DNA of 29,187 bases from Blastocatellia bacterium (GCA_013695495.1 JACDAK010000139.1:1-29187); one strand, 5' to 3'. Shown: positions 14,509 through 21,559, counted from the stretch's first letter. Notes: generated by a model not told the origin, from the sequence alone. Translations and numbers: made by a program.

Positions 14509-15585
14509 ATGTCGATTGATTTCAATAAGATCGAGGAACTCTTGGGCGAAGATGCCGAGAGCCTTCTAAATCATACTTCGCACACTATAGTTAAGGAGCA
14601 TCTTTATTTGCCGGGCGGCGATTTTGTTGACCGTGTAGTCTCAGAGAGCGATCGGACGCCGAGCGTCATGCGTTCCATGCAGGCGATCTTTAGTCACGGC
14701 CGGCTTGCGGAGACCGGATACGTTTCGATATTACCGGTCGATCAGGGGATTGAACATTCCGCGGGCGCCAGCTTTGCCCCGAACCCGGAGTATTTCGACC
14801 CGGCGAAGATCGTTGAGCTTGCGATCGAAGGCGGCTGTAACGCCGTTGCATCAACCTATGGAGTACTCGGCTCAGTTGCTCGAAAGTACGCACACAAGAT
14901 CCCGTTCATCGTCAAAGTTAATCATAACGAGCTTTTGACGCTCCCTAATCGCTTTGATCAGGTCATGTACGGGTCGGTGCAGCAGGTCAGGGACATGGGT
15001 GCAGTCGCCGTCGGTGCCACCATCTATTTCGGCTCCGACGAATCGACGCGTCAGATCTCAGAGGTCGCAGAGGCATTTTCTTTTGCTCACGAGCTCGGCC
15101 TGGCCACAGTTCTCTGGTGCTATCTCAGAAATCCCAAGTTCAAAACGGCCGACGGCGACATGCATACCGCGGCAGATCTTACGGGGCAGGCAAACCACCT
15201 CGGCGTCACCATCCAGGCCGACATCATCAAACAGAAACTGCCTGAGCGAAACGGCGGTTACAATGCGTTGAACATTGAAAGCAGCTACGGCAAGACGAAC
15301 AAGAAGATCTACGAAGAGTTGACCACCGACAACCCGATCGATCTCGTGCGATATCAGGTAGCGAACTGTTATATGGGCCGGGCCGGGCTGATCAACTCCG
15401 GCGGCGAATCAAAAGGCGAAAGTGATCTGGCGGATGCCGTCCGCACTGCGGTTATCAACAAACGCGGAGGCGGCACGGGACTAATATCCGGCCGCAAGGC
15501 GTTCCAACGGCCAATGAACGAAGGCGTTCAGCTCCTCAACGCCATTCAGGACGTTTACCTCTCAAAAGAGATAACCGTCGCGTAG
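14509..15585 (+). CDS. fbaB: Class I fructose-bisphosphate aldolase (FbaB/DhnA type)
   Basis: Cytoplasmic Schiff-base aldolase that splits fructose 1,6-bisphosphate to dihydroxyacetone phosphate and glyceraldehyde 3-phosphate, serving glycolysis and gluconeogenesis. The 358-residue length matches E. coli FbaB. Visible: L-P-V-D-Q-G-I-E-H near residue 80, V-K-V-N-H-N-E in the barrel, and Q-A-D-I-I-K241-Q-K-L-P, whose Lys is the likely Schiff base. The C-terminus has the phosphate-binding S-G-G-E-S-K-G and G-G-G-T-G-L-I-S-G-R. I use the ATG at 14509, with GAGGAGA 7 bases upstream; a TTG 15 bases earlier lies within that ribosome-binding site. It is monocistronic, with its own extended -10 promoter and terminator. 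Confidence 0.94.
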   Translation: MSIDFNKIEELLGEDAESLLNHTSHTIVKEHLYLPGGDFVDRVVSESDRTPSVMRSMQAIFSHGRLAETGYVSILPVDQGIEHSAGASFAPNPEYFDPAKIVELAIEGGCNAVASTYGVLGSVARKYAHKIPFIVKVNHNELLTLPNRFDQVMYGSVQQVRDMGAVAVGATIYFGSDESTRQISEVAEAFSFAHELGLATVLWCYLRNPKFKTADGDMHTAADLTGQANHLGVTIQADIIKQKLPERNGGYNALNIESSYGKTNKKIYEELTTDNPIDLVRYQVANCYMGRAGLINSGGESKGESDLADAVRTAVINKRGGGTGLISGRKAFQRPMNEGVQLLNAIQDVYLSKEITVA

Positions 15586-15610
15586 TACAACGCTCGACGT
15601 CACAACATTA

Positions 15611-15646
15611 AAGAGGCCCCGAACCGAAGGGCCTCTTTTCTTTCTT
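15611..15646 (+). terminator. Intrinsic terminator of the aldolase gene
   Basis: AAGAGGCCC (15611-15619) pairs perfectly with GGGCCTCTT (15629-15637), followed by TTCTTTCTT. It lies 25 bases past the stop. The other strand has only a short T run, so termination of the converging hydrolase operon is possible but weaker. Confidence 0.88.
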
Positions 15647-15660
15647 AGTTGAAATATCGA

Positions 15661-16563
15661 TCACTTTGCAGAATAGCTCTGATAAACGATCTCGATCCAC
15701 ATATCCGTCTTTATGAAACCGGAACCGGCCTCCTTGAACTTCTCGGGGAAACCCGCGCTTTTGATCTCGTCGATCGTCTTCCCCGCCTTCATTCCATCCT
15801 GAACGATCTTTGCCGACTCGACCACCAGCGAGTGGTATTCCTTAAGATCTGAAAGCGAAGCTAACGGCCCATGGCCGGGGATCAGCTTCGCATCGGCCGG
15901 GATCGTCTGGATCAGAGCCGCGACATTGTTGATCAGACCCTGAACGTTACCGCCGCTCGCCAAGTCCACAAATGGAAACCGGCCAACGAAAAAATCGTCA
16001 CCCAGATGAACCACATTAGCTTTCTTAAAGAAAATGATCGAATCCCCATCGGTATGACCTGACGGATAGTGAACAACCTTGATCTCTTCACCGTTGAGGT
16101 GAATTGTGATGCTTTCAGCGTACGTCAGGATCGGCAGAGCGAAAGCCGGATATGGCGCAGGCCGTGAGCCGAAGATCATTGGCGGGTCGATCAATCGCTT
16201 CCGCACATTATCGTGCGCGATGATCGTCCCGGTCTTGCCGAATACGTTATTGCCCTCGGTATGATCACCATGCCAGTGCGTATTCAGGATAAATCGAGGC
16301 GTCGGTGAACCAAGCTCCTTTAATGCCGTCGAGAGTTTCTCACTGACAGTTCTATAATCATCATCGACAATCAGCAGCCCCTCGGGCCCCGTCAGAACCC
16401 CAATGTTCCCGCCCCTCCCCTGCAGCATGTATACATTGTCCGTGATCTTTACCGTGCGGACATTGATGTCCTGCGAAGCATGAAAATGGCTATTGTCGCC
16501 ATGGCCAAAGACCGTAAGCGGTGCGAGAGCGAGGGAAAGGAAAAATATCGGTAGTTTTCGCAT
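15661..16563 (-). CDS. Secreted metallo-beta-lactamase-fold hydrolase
   Basis: An upstream in-frame ATG exists, but the ATG at 16563 has GGAGA upstream and gives a clean signal peptide (M-R-K-L-P-I-F-F-L-S-L to V-F-G, about residue 20). The mature 280-residue protein carries the full MBL zinc set: H96-W-H98-G-D100-H101, a His in S-G-H-T-D-G-D, an Asp in H-L-G-D-D-F and a His in I-P-G-H-G-P. The overall style (N-I-G-V-L-T-G-P-E-G-L-L-I-V-D-D) is that of the periplasmic cyclase/SoxH-like branch, not a classical beta-lactamase; the substrate is unknown. The gene follows the glyoxalase II-like gene by 16 bases on the same strand and is the last of the run. Confidence 0.9.
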   Translation of the reverse strand: MRKLPIFFLSLALAPLTVFGHGDNSHFHASQDINVRTVKITDNVYMLQGRGGNIGVLTGPEGLLIVDDDYRTVSEKLSTALKELGSPTPRFILNTHWHGDHTEGNNVFGKTGTIIAHDNVRKRLIDPPMIFGSRPAPYPAFALPILTYAESITIHLNGEEIKVVHYPSGHTDGDSIIFFKKANVVHLGDDFFVGRFPFVDLASGGNVQGLINNVAALIQTIPADAKLIPGHGPLASLSDLKEYHSLVVESAKIVQDGMKAGKTIDEIKSAGFPEKFKEAGSGFIKTDMWIEIVYQSYSAK

Positions 16564-16579
16564 AGTCTTTCTCCAATGA

Positions 16580-17269
16580 TCAAATGTAGCGGCCGCCTGC
16601 GGCATGGCTGCCGGTCAAAAACGGATTCGTCATTCGTTCATGGCCCACGGTAGTCTCTGGCCCATGCCCCGAATATACGGTGAAATCGTCGCCAAGCGAG
16701 AGAATATTCTCTGTTATCGACTCGATCAACTGCGGATGGCTCCCGCCCGGCAGGTCCGAACGGCCGACCGAACCCAAAAAGAGGCAGTCGCCCACGAACA
16801 CGGTCTGGTGCGTCTTTTCTGCCAGCACCACATGCCCCGGCGTGTGGCCTGGGCAGTGAAGCACATCGAATTTCAGCTCGCCAACCTCATAAACCTCGCC
16901 GTGTTCCCAGTTTCGCGTCAGCTTAGGAGGATCGTCGTAATCTAGCCCCAGCGCCTTTAACTGCTTTTGTTGCAGCCCCATCATCAGCGGCTGCTGCGGC
17001 AATCCGAAGTACAGCGGCTCATCAAGCTTATGTAGAAGTATCTCGGCCCCGGGGTGCGCTGCCGCAAGAGCGGCAGTCCCCCCAACGTGGTCTAGGTGCC
17101 CGTGAGTGAGCGCGATCGCCTGGAGCTCAAGATCATTAGACCGTAAGAATTCCGTGAGCTCATCCGACCTTTCACCGGGATCGATACAGATCGCACGGCG
17201 TGTCTCTTCGCACGCGACGATACGGGTGTTCTGTTGAAATGCGGTTAGTACAAATCTCTCAATCAGCAT
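16580..17269 (-). CDS. Metallo-beta-lactamase-fold hydrolase, glyoxalase II-like
   Basis: Cytoplasmic 229-residue MBL protein resembling the short hydroxyacylglutathione hydrolase-like (YcbL) group. The motif is T-H56-G-H58-L-D60-H61-V-G-G, followed by C-P-G-H-T-P-G-H, V-F-V-G-D-C-L-F and Y-S-G-H-G-P-E-T-T-V-G-H-E. The end R-M-T-N-P-F-L matches the glyoxalase II-like family. The likely reaction is thioester hydrolysis; the true thiol cofactor is unknown. The start at 17269 overlaps the end of the upstream small gene by 11 bases, indicating coupling. The next gene starts 16 bases downstream. Confidence 0.9.
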   Translation of the reverse strand: MLIERFVLTAFQQNTRIVACEETRRAICIDPGERSDELTEFLRSNDLELQAIALTHGHLDHVGGTAALAAAHPGAEILLHKLDEPLYFGLPQQPLMMGLQQKQLKALGLDYDDPPKLTRNWEHGEVYEVGELKFDVLHCPGHTPGHVVLAEKTHQTVFVGDCLFLGSVGRSDLPGGSHPQLIESITENILSLGDDFTVYSGHGPETTVGHERMTNPFLTGSHAAGGRYI

Positions 17270-17573
17270 CGCTTGTCATCTCATCAAGATATGGGGCAAC
17301 GTCAAACGGTTCCGAACGCCGAGCGGTGACGATATAAGCGATCGCGTCACGGTAGGTCGCGGAATCCGGCGTACCGGTAAAGCAGGGCGTTTCAAGCTCA
17401 GATAAACTCAAATAGTTTATCAAAACCCCCAACAACATCCACAGTAATGTCACCTCGCGGGTCCCGATCGGGTTGTGTTCAACAATGGACTCCGCGTCGA
17501 GCCGTATTCCGCGGCAAAGGCTCGCAAACTCTTTTTCGGAAATTCGATGCATTACCTTCATTGAAGCATACAC
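17259..17573 (-). CDS. Small hypothetical protein coupled to the glyoxalase II-like gene
   Basis: 104 residues from the first ATG; the ATGs at residues 5 and 8 (17561, 17552) are equally possible starts. No family recognised. The sequence is mixed helical and slightly acidic, with a hydrophobic stretch W-M-L-L-G-V-L-I-N-Y-L (about 45-55) and two Cys (C20, C64). It resembles a small cytoplasmic alpha-helical protein more than a membrane one. Support for its being real is the 11-base stop/start overlap with the next gene in the same operon and ordinary codon use. Function cannot be inferred. Confidence 0.6.
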   Translation of the reverse strand: MYASMKVMHRISEKEFASLCRGIRLDAESIVEHNPIGTREVTLLWMLLGVLINYLSLSELETPCFTGTPDSATYRDAIAYIVTARRSEPFDVAPYLDEMTSDAD

Positions 17574-18097
17574 TTTGAATTGATTTCGAACGCCAGTGAT
17601 TGGACGAATTCGCTGCGTGTATTGAATCGACGCGATGCAGTATTCCCGTCTTTAGCCGATCAAACAAAGCTTTTTGGGGCTTCTAATTATTTTTCGCCCC
17701 GTGCCGGCTGTGGCACGGTCGTTGCTAAATATTCGGCATCGGAAGGTAGATTTCTTATCTACGGAAGGACAACTGAAGATATCGCTTTAATCGGCGGTCG
17801 AGCAAGGGGCAGGTAGAACAAGGCAGGGGATCCTCCGAAAGATAAGGTGGTCGATAAAACGGCCCGAAAGTTTGGGAAAAGGCTCTAATTGCTTGGGGGA
17901 AATCTTCGAGTGTGGGCACGAAGACTAAGTTGAGCCTTTTCCCAATTTTCATTACAAGTTTGATCTTTGAAATTCACGGAACAGATGACTCTCCATCTAA
18001 CTTAATAGGGTGAACATTAATCTACGATAGAGCTCCCACTCCTTCTTTCTGAGCTTTTGTTTCGTGTTTTTCTGAGGGTAGCCGGGTACTTGTTAAT
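17574..18097. other. Gene-free structured region, candidate non-coding RNA locus
   Basis: About 520 bases between two minus-strand genes. ORFs here are short, have no recognisable product or ribosome-binding site, and run across the inverted repeat, so I do not call them. The stretch holds a 14-bp perfect inverted repeat (17872-17945) with a nested hairpin. It is AT-richer towards the right and leads into a plus-strand intrinsic terminator (18082-18119) although no plus-strand protein gene precedes it. That combination suggests a plus-strand non-coding transcript. I could not match it to tmRNA, 6S, RNase P or SRP RNA by eye. Confidence 0.45.
17872..17945. repeat. 14-bp perfect inverted repeat with nested hairpin
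   Basis: TTGGGAAAAGGCTC (17872-17885) and GAGCCTTTTCCCAA (17932-17945) pair without mismatch. The 46-base interior contains a second stem, TCTTCG/CGAAGA, around a 10-base loop. The whole could fold as one 74-base RNA hairpin with an internal bulge, or be the ends of a very small element. Confidence 0.75.
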
Positions 18098-18119
18098 TCA
18101 AGTGCCCGGTTTTTCTATT
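18082..18119 (+). terminator. Plus-strand intrinsic terminator overlapping the acetyltransferase stop
   Basis: CCGGGTACTTG (18082-18092) pairs with CAAGTGCCCGG (18099-18109) with one G-U wobble and a 6-base loop, followed by TTTTT. It sits over the stop and last codons of the minus-strand acetyltransferase. On the minus strand no T run follows, so it serves plus-strand transcription coming from the gene-free region. Confidence 0.75.
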
Positions 18120-18559
18120 TCTTCTTCATACATTTGATAGTGTGAGCGGCTCATCCCCACTTTTTCATAGACACGCTGGGCGTTTTCATTTTTGGTCTCC
18201 ACATATAATCGAAATCCGACGACATCGCCTTCCGCTGCCGCAAGTTCCTTGACCTTGCTATACATTTGCCCATAGATCTGCCGGCCACGCATCGCGGAGA
18301 TCACATAAACACTTTGAATCCACCAAAACCAGCCATTCCGCCAGTCGCTCCACTCATAGGTGACCATAAGGCCCGCGACGATCGAGTCCGTATCTTCAAC
18401 TACAAGATAGAATCCTCGTGAATCATCCTCGAAAACGGCGCTGACGCCTTCAGTAAGAATGGACGGGTCGAGCAGTTTCCCCTCGGTCTCCCTCGCCATT
18501 TTCTGATTAAACTCGACCAGCAATGGTATATCTTCCCTGGTTGCCGCTCTTATCTTCAT
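18098..18559 (-). CDS. GNAT-family N-acetyltransferase
   Basis: Transfers acetyl from acetyl-CoA to an unknown amine. The 153-residue protein has the GNAT order: I-R-A-A-T-R-E-D-I-P at the N-terminus, a central beta stretch (F-Y-L-V-V-E-D then I-V-A-G-L-M-V-T-Y), motif A (V-Y-V-I-S-A-M-R-G-R-Q-I-Y) and motif B (F-R-L-Y-V-E-T-K-N-E-N-A-Q-R-V-Y-E-K-V-G-M). The acetyl-CoA loop, normally R/Q-x-x-G-x-G/A, keeps only the first Gly. I use the second ATG (18559), because AAGGAG abuts the first (18565) but is 6 bases from the second. The end overlaps a terminator used by the other strand. Confidence 0.88.
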   Translation of the reverse strand: MKIRAATREDIPLLVEFNQKMARETEGKLLDPSILTEGVSAVFEDDSRGFYLVVEDTDSIVAGLMVTYEWSDWRNGWFWWIQSVYVISAMRGRQIYGQMYSKVKELAAAEGDVVGFRLYVETKNENAQRVYEKVGMSRSHYQMYEEEIEKPGT

Positions 18560-18569
18560 ACGCATCTCC

Positions 18570-18599
18570 TTGACGAACCGCTGCGCGGAACTCTAATCT
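18570..18599 (+). promoter_or_regulatory. Candidate promoter of the DHH phosphoesterase gene
   Basis: TTGACG (18570-18575), 18-base spacer, TAATCT (18594-18599). It lies in the short divergent gap and overlaps the acetyltransferase ribosome-binding region. The -35 is good, the -10 poor. Confidence 0.4.
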
Positions 18600-18632
18600 A
18601 GAATGTTTTGCCCGCAGGCAATATCGTCACAT

Positions 18633-19592
18633 ATGAAATTGAAGTTACTTTATCACGGGAATTGTTTCGACGGCGTTTCGTCTGCCGCCATATTCACCAA
18701 ATTCTACAACACGGCGATCCACCCCGGGGCGGAGGTGGAATATGCCCCCACGATGCACCGGGCAGGCAACGCGTTCGACCGCGAACAGCTAGACGGTGAC
18801 GAAAATGCGATCGTCGATTTTAAGTATTGTGCCGACGACCGGCTGACGTGGTGGTTCGACCATCATGTTTCCGCCTTCCTGTCAGAAGAGGACGAGGCCC
18901 ATTTTCGAGCCGACACTTCGGGTAAGAAGTTTTTGGACACCAACAGTGCGTCATGTGCGGAGTTTATCGCGCGGGTCGGTAAAGAACAGTTCAATTTTGA
19001 GGACCCTTTTCTTGCTGAGCTGATTGAGTGGGCGCACATTATCGATGGTGCGTTCTATGATTCTGCGGCTCAATGCGTGGAGCTGCGTTCGTCGGCGTTA
19101 AAGCTGATGCAGGTGATCGAGGGCGAAAAGGACCCGGCCTTTGTTGCACAGATCATAAGGTGGTTGACGCACCGTACGCTCGACGAGATCGTCGAAAGCC
19201 AAGAGATCAGTGGGCGTCTGGAACCGATTCTGGAACAGCACAAACATTCGACAGAGACGATTAGAGATCGATCGATATACGAGCGGGGGGTCGTTCGGTT
19301 CGACCTGGCGGGCACGGGCATTGAGGGCTATAACAAGTTCATCCCTTATTACTTTTTTCCGGAAACGACCTATAACGTATCTGTCAGCCAGAGTTCTTTC
19401 CGCACGAAGATCTCGGTCGGATCGAACCCATGGGCCCCGCGGCCGCGCATACATAACATTGCCGAGATCTGTGAAAGATACGGGGGCGGCGGCCATGCCG
19501 TTGTCGGCGCAGTGTCGCTCGCCCCCGATGAACTCGAGAAAGGCAGGGCTATAGCGGCTGAGATCGTTGAAGAGCTCAGCTTCGAAGATTGA
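18633..19592 (+). CDS. DHH/DHHA1-family phosphoesterase
   Basis: The 319-residue cytoplasmic protein starts directly with the metal-binding strand K-L-L-Y-H-G-N-C-F-D-G, as DHH proteins do; this favours the ATG at 18633 over the one 30 bases upstream. A second Asp lies in I-V-D-F (D62), and the DHH signature is W-W-F-D76-H77-H78. The C-terminal DHHA1 domain has the substrate-binding R-Y-G-G-G-G-H-A-V-V-G motif (about 282-292). Family members are Mn-dependent nucleases or phosphatases such as NrnA and RecJ-like enzymes; this one could act on short oligonucleotides or nucleotides, but the substrate is not evident. Its stop abuts the converging stop of the next gene. Confidence 0.88.
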   Translation: MKLKLLYHGNCFDGVSSAAIFTKFYNTAIHPGAEVEYAPTMHRAGNAFDREQLDGDENAIVDFKYCADDRLTWWFDHHVSAFLSEEDEAHFRADTSGKKFLDTNSASCAEFIARVGKEQFNFEDPFLAELIEWAHIIDGAFYDSAAQCVELRSSALKLMQVIEGEKDPAFVAQIIRWLTHRTLDEIVESQEISGRLEPILEQHKHSTETIRDRSIYERGVVRFDLAGTGIEGYNKFIPYYFFPETTYNVSVSQSSFRTKISVGSNPWAPRPRIHNIAEICERYGGGGHAVVGAVSLAPDELEKGRAIAAEIVEELSFED

Positions 19593-20141
19593 TCAGGACC
19601 GCGTAAAGACCATCGTCGACGATAACTTGCCACGCGGCGTGTCCATCTCGCGTTTTACCGTAAGCGTTTGGCCCTCATCTGAGAGCGACCAATTCTCAAC
19701 CGTCGTCAAAGTGATCTCACCTGCGGGCGAATTCATCTTTCGAATGGAAGTTAGCTCTAGCCCCGTCCCGGCGGACTTTGCCGAAACTTTCGTTTCCATC
19801 GTGCCCATCTGCGATTCCTGCGACGTCGAGTGTTCCTTGCCATCAAGAGTGTAGGTGACTGTTCCGTCGCCGCCCATCAAACCCGGTCCGCGTGCCATTC
19901 CGCCCTGACGCCCGCCGCCCGCTCCGGCACCCTGCGGCTGTACACGCTTGGTCGTCGTCGCTACCGTGAGCGTTTCAGGGGAGTGCGTGACGGCGAGGGT
20001 GATCGATTCCACGCCGCCGCGCTCGTCCATTGTCGATTTGGCTTTATCAAGCGTCCACTTACCACCGTAATTTCCGCTTTGCGCAAACGCGCCGACTGAT
20101 GCGATGGCAAAAAGCGCCATCAAAATTGCAATTCTTTTCAT
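19593..20141 (-). CDS. Small secreted lipocalin-like hypothetical protein
   Basis: 182 residues with a clear signal peptide (M-K-R-I-A-I-L-M-A-L-F-A-I-A-S to A-F-A-Q, about residue 21). The mature part opens with Y-G-G-K-W-T-L-D-K-A-K-S, a pattern common at the start of small beta-barrel/lipocalin-like secreted proteins. It continues with alternating beta-type segments (S-I-T-L-A-V-T-H, T-V-T-Y-T-L-D-G-K-E, N-W-S-L-S-D-E-G-Q-T-L-T-V) and a Gly/Gln/Arg-rich loop at about 70-92. No Cys. A ribosome-binding site GGAG lies 7 bases upstream of the ATG. The role is unknown; the fold guess is weak, secretion is well supported. The stop shares a TGATCA palindrome with the converging DHH gene. Confidence 0.8.
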   Translation of the reverse strand: MKRIAILMALFAIASVGAFAQSGNYGGKWTLDKAKSTMDERGGVESITLAVTHSPETLTVATTTKRVQPQGAGAGGGRQGGMARGPGLMGGDGTVTYTLDGKEHSTSQESQMGTMETKVSAKSAGTGLELTSIRKMNSPAGEITLTTVENWSLSDEGQTLTVKREMDTPRGKLSSTMVFTRS

Positions 20142-20203
20142 TTTGATCTCCGTATGGAATTATTTGGCCAAGTCTTAGACGCTTCGACCGCATGTTTGGT
20201 TTG

Positions 20204-20222
20204 AGTCTAATTAGGTTAGACT
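20204..20222. promoter_or_regulatory. 19-bp dyad, DtxR/MntR-like, over the GDT1 start region
   Basis: AGTCTAATTAGGTTAGACT has perfect 7-base arms and a 5-base centre. The overlapping stretch TTAGGTTAGACTA (20211-20223) matches the left part of the classical DtxR/IdeR box TTAGGTTAGSCTAACCTAA at 12 of 13 positions; the right part matches poorly. A related AGTCTTAGAC lies at 20171-20180. The dyad ends 7 bases before the ATG. Confidence 0.45.
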
Positions 20223-20229
20223 ACCGTTT

Positions 20230-20502
20230 ATGGACTGGAAAATTTTCGGCATGTCGTTTTTGACGCTGTTTCTCGCAGAATTGGGCGATAAAACTCAGCT
20301 TGCTGTGATCACCCTGTCGGCCCGTACCGACTCAAAGGTTGCTGTATTCCTCGGTGCAAGCCTCGCCCTCGTAATCGTGTCGCTGCTCGCCGTGCTCGTC
20401 GGCGGTGTACTTACGCAATGGGTGCCCACCGAATGGCTTCAGCGAATAGTTGCTGTTGCCTTTATTTCGATCGGCATATTAATGTTGCTCGGAAAATTAT
20501 GA
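20230..20502 (+). CDS. GDT1/TMEM165 (UPF0016) family cation exporter, single-domain form
   Basis: The 90-residue membrane protein has three hydrophobic segments (about 5-27, 34-62, 68-88) and the family signature E-L-G-D-K-T-Q in the first. GDT1 proteins export Mn2+ (or Ca2+) from the cytosol. Eukaryotic members carry two copies of this domain; bacterial single-copy forms such as this must pair as homo- or heterodimers. No second half-size copy is adjacent. There is no ribosome-binding site before the ATG; a TAGACT box lies 7 bases upstream, so the message may be leaderless, and the box lies inside the 19-bp dyad. Confidence 0.9.
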   Translation: MDWKIFGMSFLTLFLAELGDKTQLAVITLSARTDSKVAVFLGASLALVIVSLLAVLVGGVLTQWVPTEWLQRIVAVAFISIGILMLLGKL

Positions 20503-20942
20503 GCCTGTGCAAAAAAAAGTTTTCGGTTCGTCATTCCGGTATTTTTCAATGTCGTTAAGGTCGAACTTACGGGAGGACGTGCTTCTTGTCCAATTTGCAT
20601 CTATCGTTATCGCATCCACGCCGACGCCTACCTCGAGCCCGGAGTTCAACGCTGCGGTGGCGGCTGTTAGGTTGACCGGCACTGTGGACCCGGCCACCAT
20701 TAACGCGATAAGCGCTACCCAGAGGGAAGTCCAGAAGAAGGGCGCCGGCGGGCCGTTGATGGCCGTATCAGTCCGGCAAAAGCCGGATACAGTTACGGAG
20801 GTTCCCTCTGGACCATCGTGCATTTAAATGAATCAATGCAGGGACGGCACCTGGACCTCTGGCCTCGGATAGATCGAATCCCCGGATGTCCGCCGGAACT
20901 GAAGTCAATGGTTATAAGAACCGTTCAGGGCACATAGCCGTC
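20503..20942. other. 440-bp region without a confident gene
   Basis: Overlapping ORFs of about 106-108 codons exist on both strands (near 20507-20827 plus and 20497-20823 minus). Neither has a recognisable domain, a good ribosome-binding site or convincing protein texture. Structure seen: hairpin TCCGGC-AAAA-GCCGGA at 20772-20787 and a TGCATT/AATGCA stem near 20819-20840. It could be a decayed gene, a small unknown gene or an untranslated region. Confidence 0.4.
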
Positions 20943-21479
20943 TTAACGCTTCAACTGGTCGACAAAAGCCTTGCGAAACTTCGAGACCTTCGGTGCGACG
21001 ACTGCAGCACAATAGGGCTGATTCGGATTGTTAGCAAAATATTCCTGATGATAGTCTTCCCCGGGCCAAAACTTCTCAAATTTTGAAACCTCCGTAACTA
21101 TCGGATCGCTATAGATCCCTGCCTCCGCAACTTCGCCGATTATCTCTTCCGCCGCCTCTTTTTGCTCGTCAGAATGATAGAAAATAGCCGAACGATACGA
21201 TGTGCCGATGTCGTTGCCCTGGCGGTTCAGCGTTGTCGGGTCATGCACGGTAAAGAACACGCGAAGGATTTCGCGGAAAGTGATCTCATCAGGATCGAAC
21301 GTGATCTGCACAACCTCCGCATGGCCCGTCGTTTCCGAGCAAACTTCCTGATAGGTCGGATTCTCTTTGTGGCCGCCGGAATATCCCGACACAACGTCGG
21401 TGACGCCTCTCAGATCGTCAAAAACCGCCTCAACACACCAAAAACATCCCGCACCCAAAGTCGCTTTTTCTTCTGCCAT
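20943..21479 (-). CDS. msrA: Peptide methionine-(S)-S-oxide reductase
   Basis: Repairs oxidised methionine in proteins. The catalytic motif G-A-G-C12-F-W-C lies near the N-terminus, and the family stretches G-Y-S-G-G, T-G-H-A-E-V-V, F-F-T-V-H-D-P-T-T-L-N-R-Q-G-N-D-I-G-T-S-Y-R-S and E-D-Y-H-Q-E-Y are all present. It is 178 residues, a standard length, with no fused MsrB. I place the start at 21479 (M-A-E-E-K-A-T-L-G); an upstream TTG is possible but would add a non-conserved tail. There is no strong ribosome-binding site, and a TATGAT box lies exactly 6 bases before the ATG with TTGAGC 18 bases further up, so the message is probably leaderless. It is divergent from the CHY zinc-finger gene. 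Confidence 0.94.
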   Translation of the reverse strand: MAEEKATLGAGCFWCVEAVFDDLRGVTDVVSGYSGGHKENPTYQEVCSETTGHAEVVQITFDPDEITFREILRVFFTVHDPTTLNRQGNDIGTSYRSAIFYHSDEQKEAAEEIIGEVAEAGIYSDPIVTEVSKFEKFWPGEDYHQEYFANNPNQPYCAAVVAPKVSKFRKAFVDQLKR

Positions 21480-21485
21480 TTCTTC

Positions 21486-21515
21486 ATCATACAGCACGGA
21501 CAAGCCGGCGCTCAA
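21486..21515 (-). promoter_or_regulatory. Predicted leaderless promoter of msrA
   Basis: Minus strand: TTGAGC (plus 21510-21515), 18-base spacer, TATGAT (plus 21486-21491), then 6 bases to the ATG at 21479. Confidence 0.55.
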
Positions 21516-21523
21516 AGTCGAGA

Positions 21524-21552
21524 TTGACTTGCGTGTATCTCGCCGCTATCGT
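21524..21552 (+). promoter_or_regulatory. Predicted leaderless promoter of the CHY zinc-finger gene
   Basis: TTGACT (21524-21529), 17-base spacer, TATCGT (21547-21552), then 7 bases to the ATG at 21560. The -35 lies 9 bases from that of msrA on the other strand. Confidence 0.55.
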
Positions 21553-21559
21553 CGTTGCA

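Noticed and set aside
17580..17816. 78-codon plus-strand frame in the gene-free region
   Set aside because: It starts at TTG with no ribosome-binding site and has no recognisable product. I left it as part of the candidate RNA region, though a small gene cannot be excluded.
17755..17952. 65-codon minus-strand frame across the inverted repeat
   Set aside because: It runs through both arms of the 14-bp repeat, lacks a ribosome-binding site and has no family resemblance.
20507..20827. 106-codon plus-strand frame 4 bases after GDT1
   Set aside because: It has a GTG start with no ribosome-binding site and no recognisable domain, and an equally long frame lies on the other strand. The evidence is too weak for a gene call.
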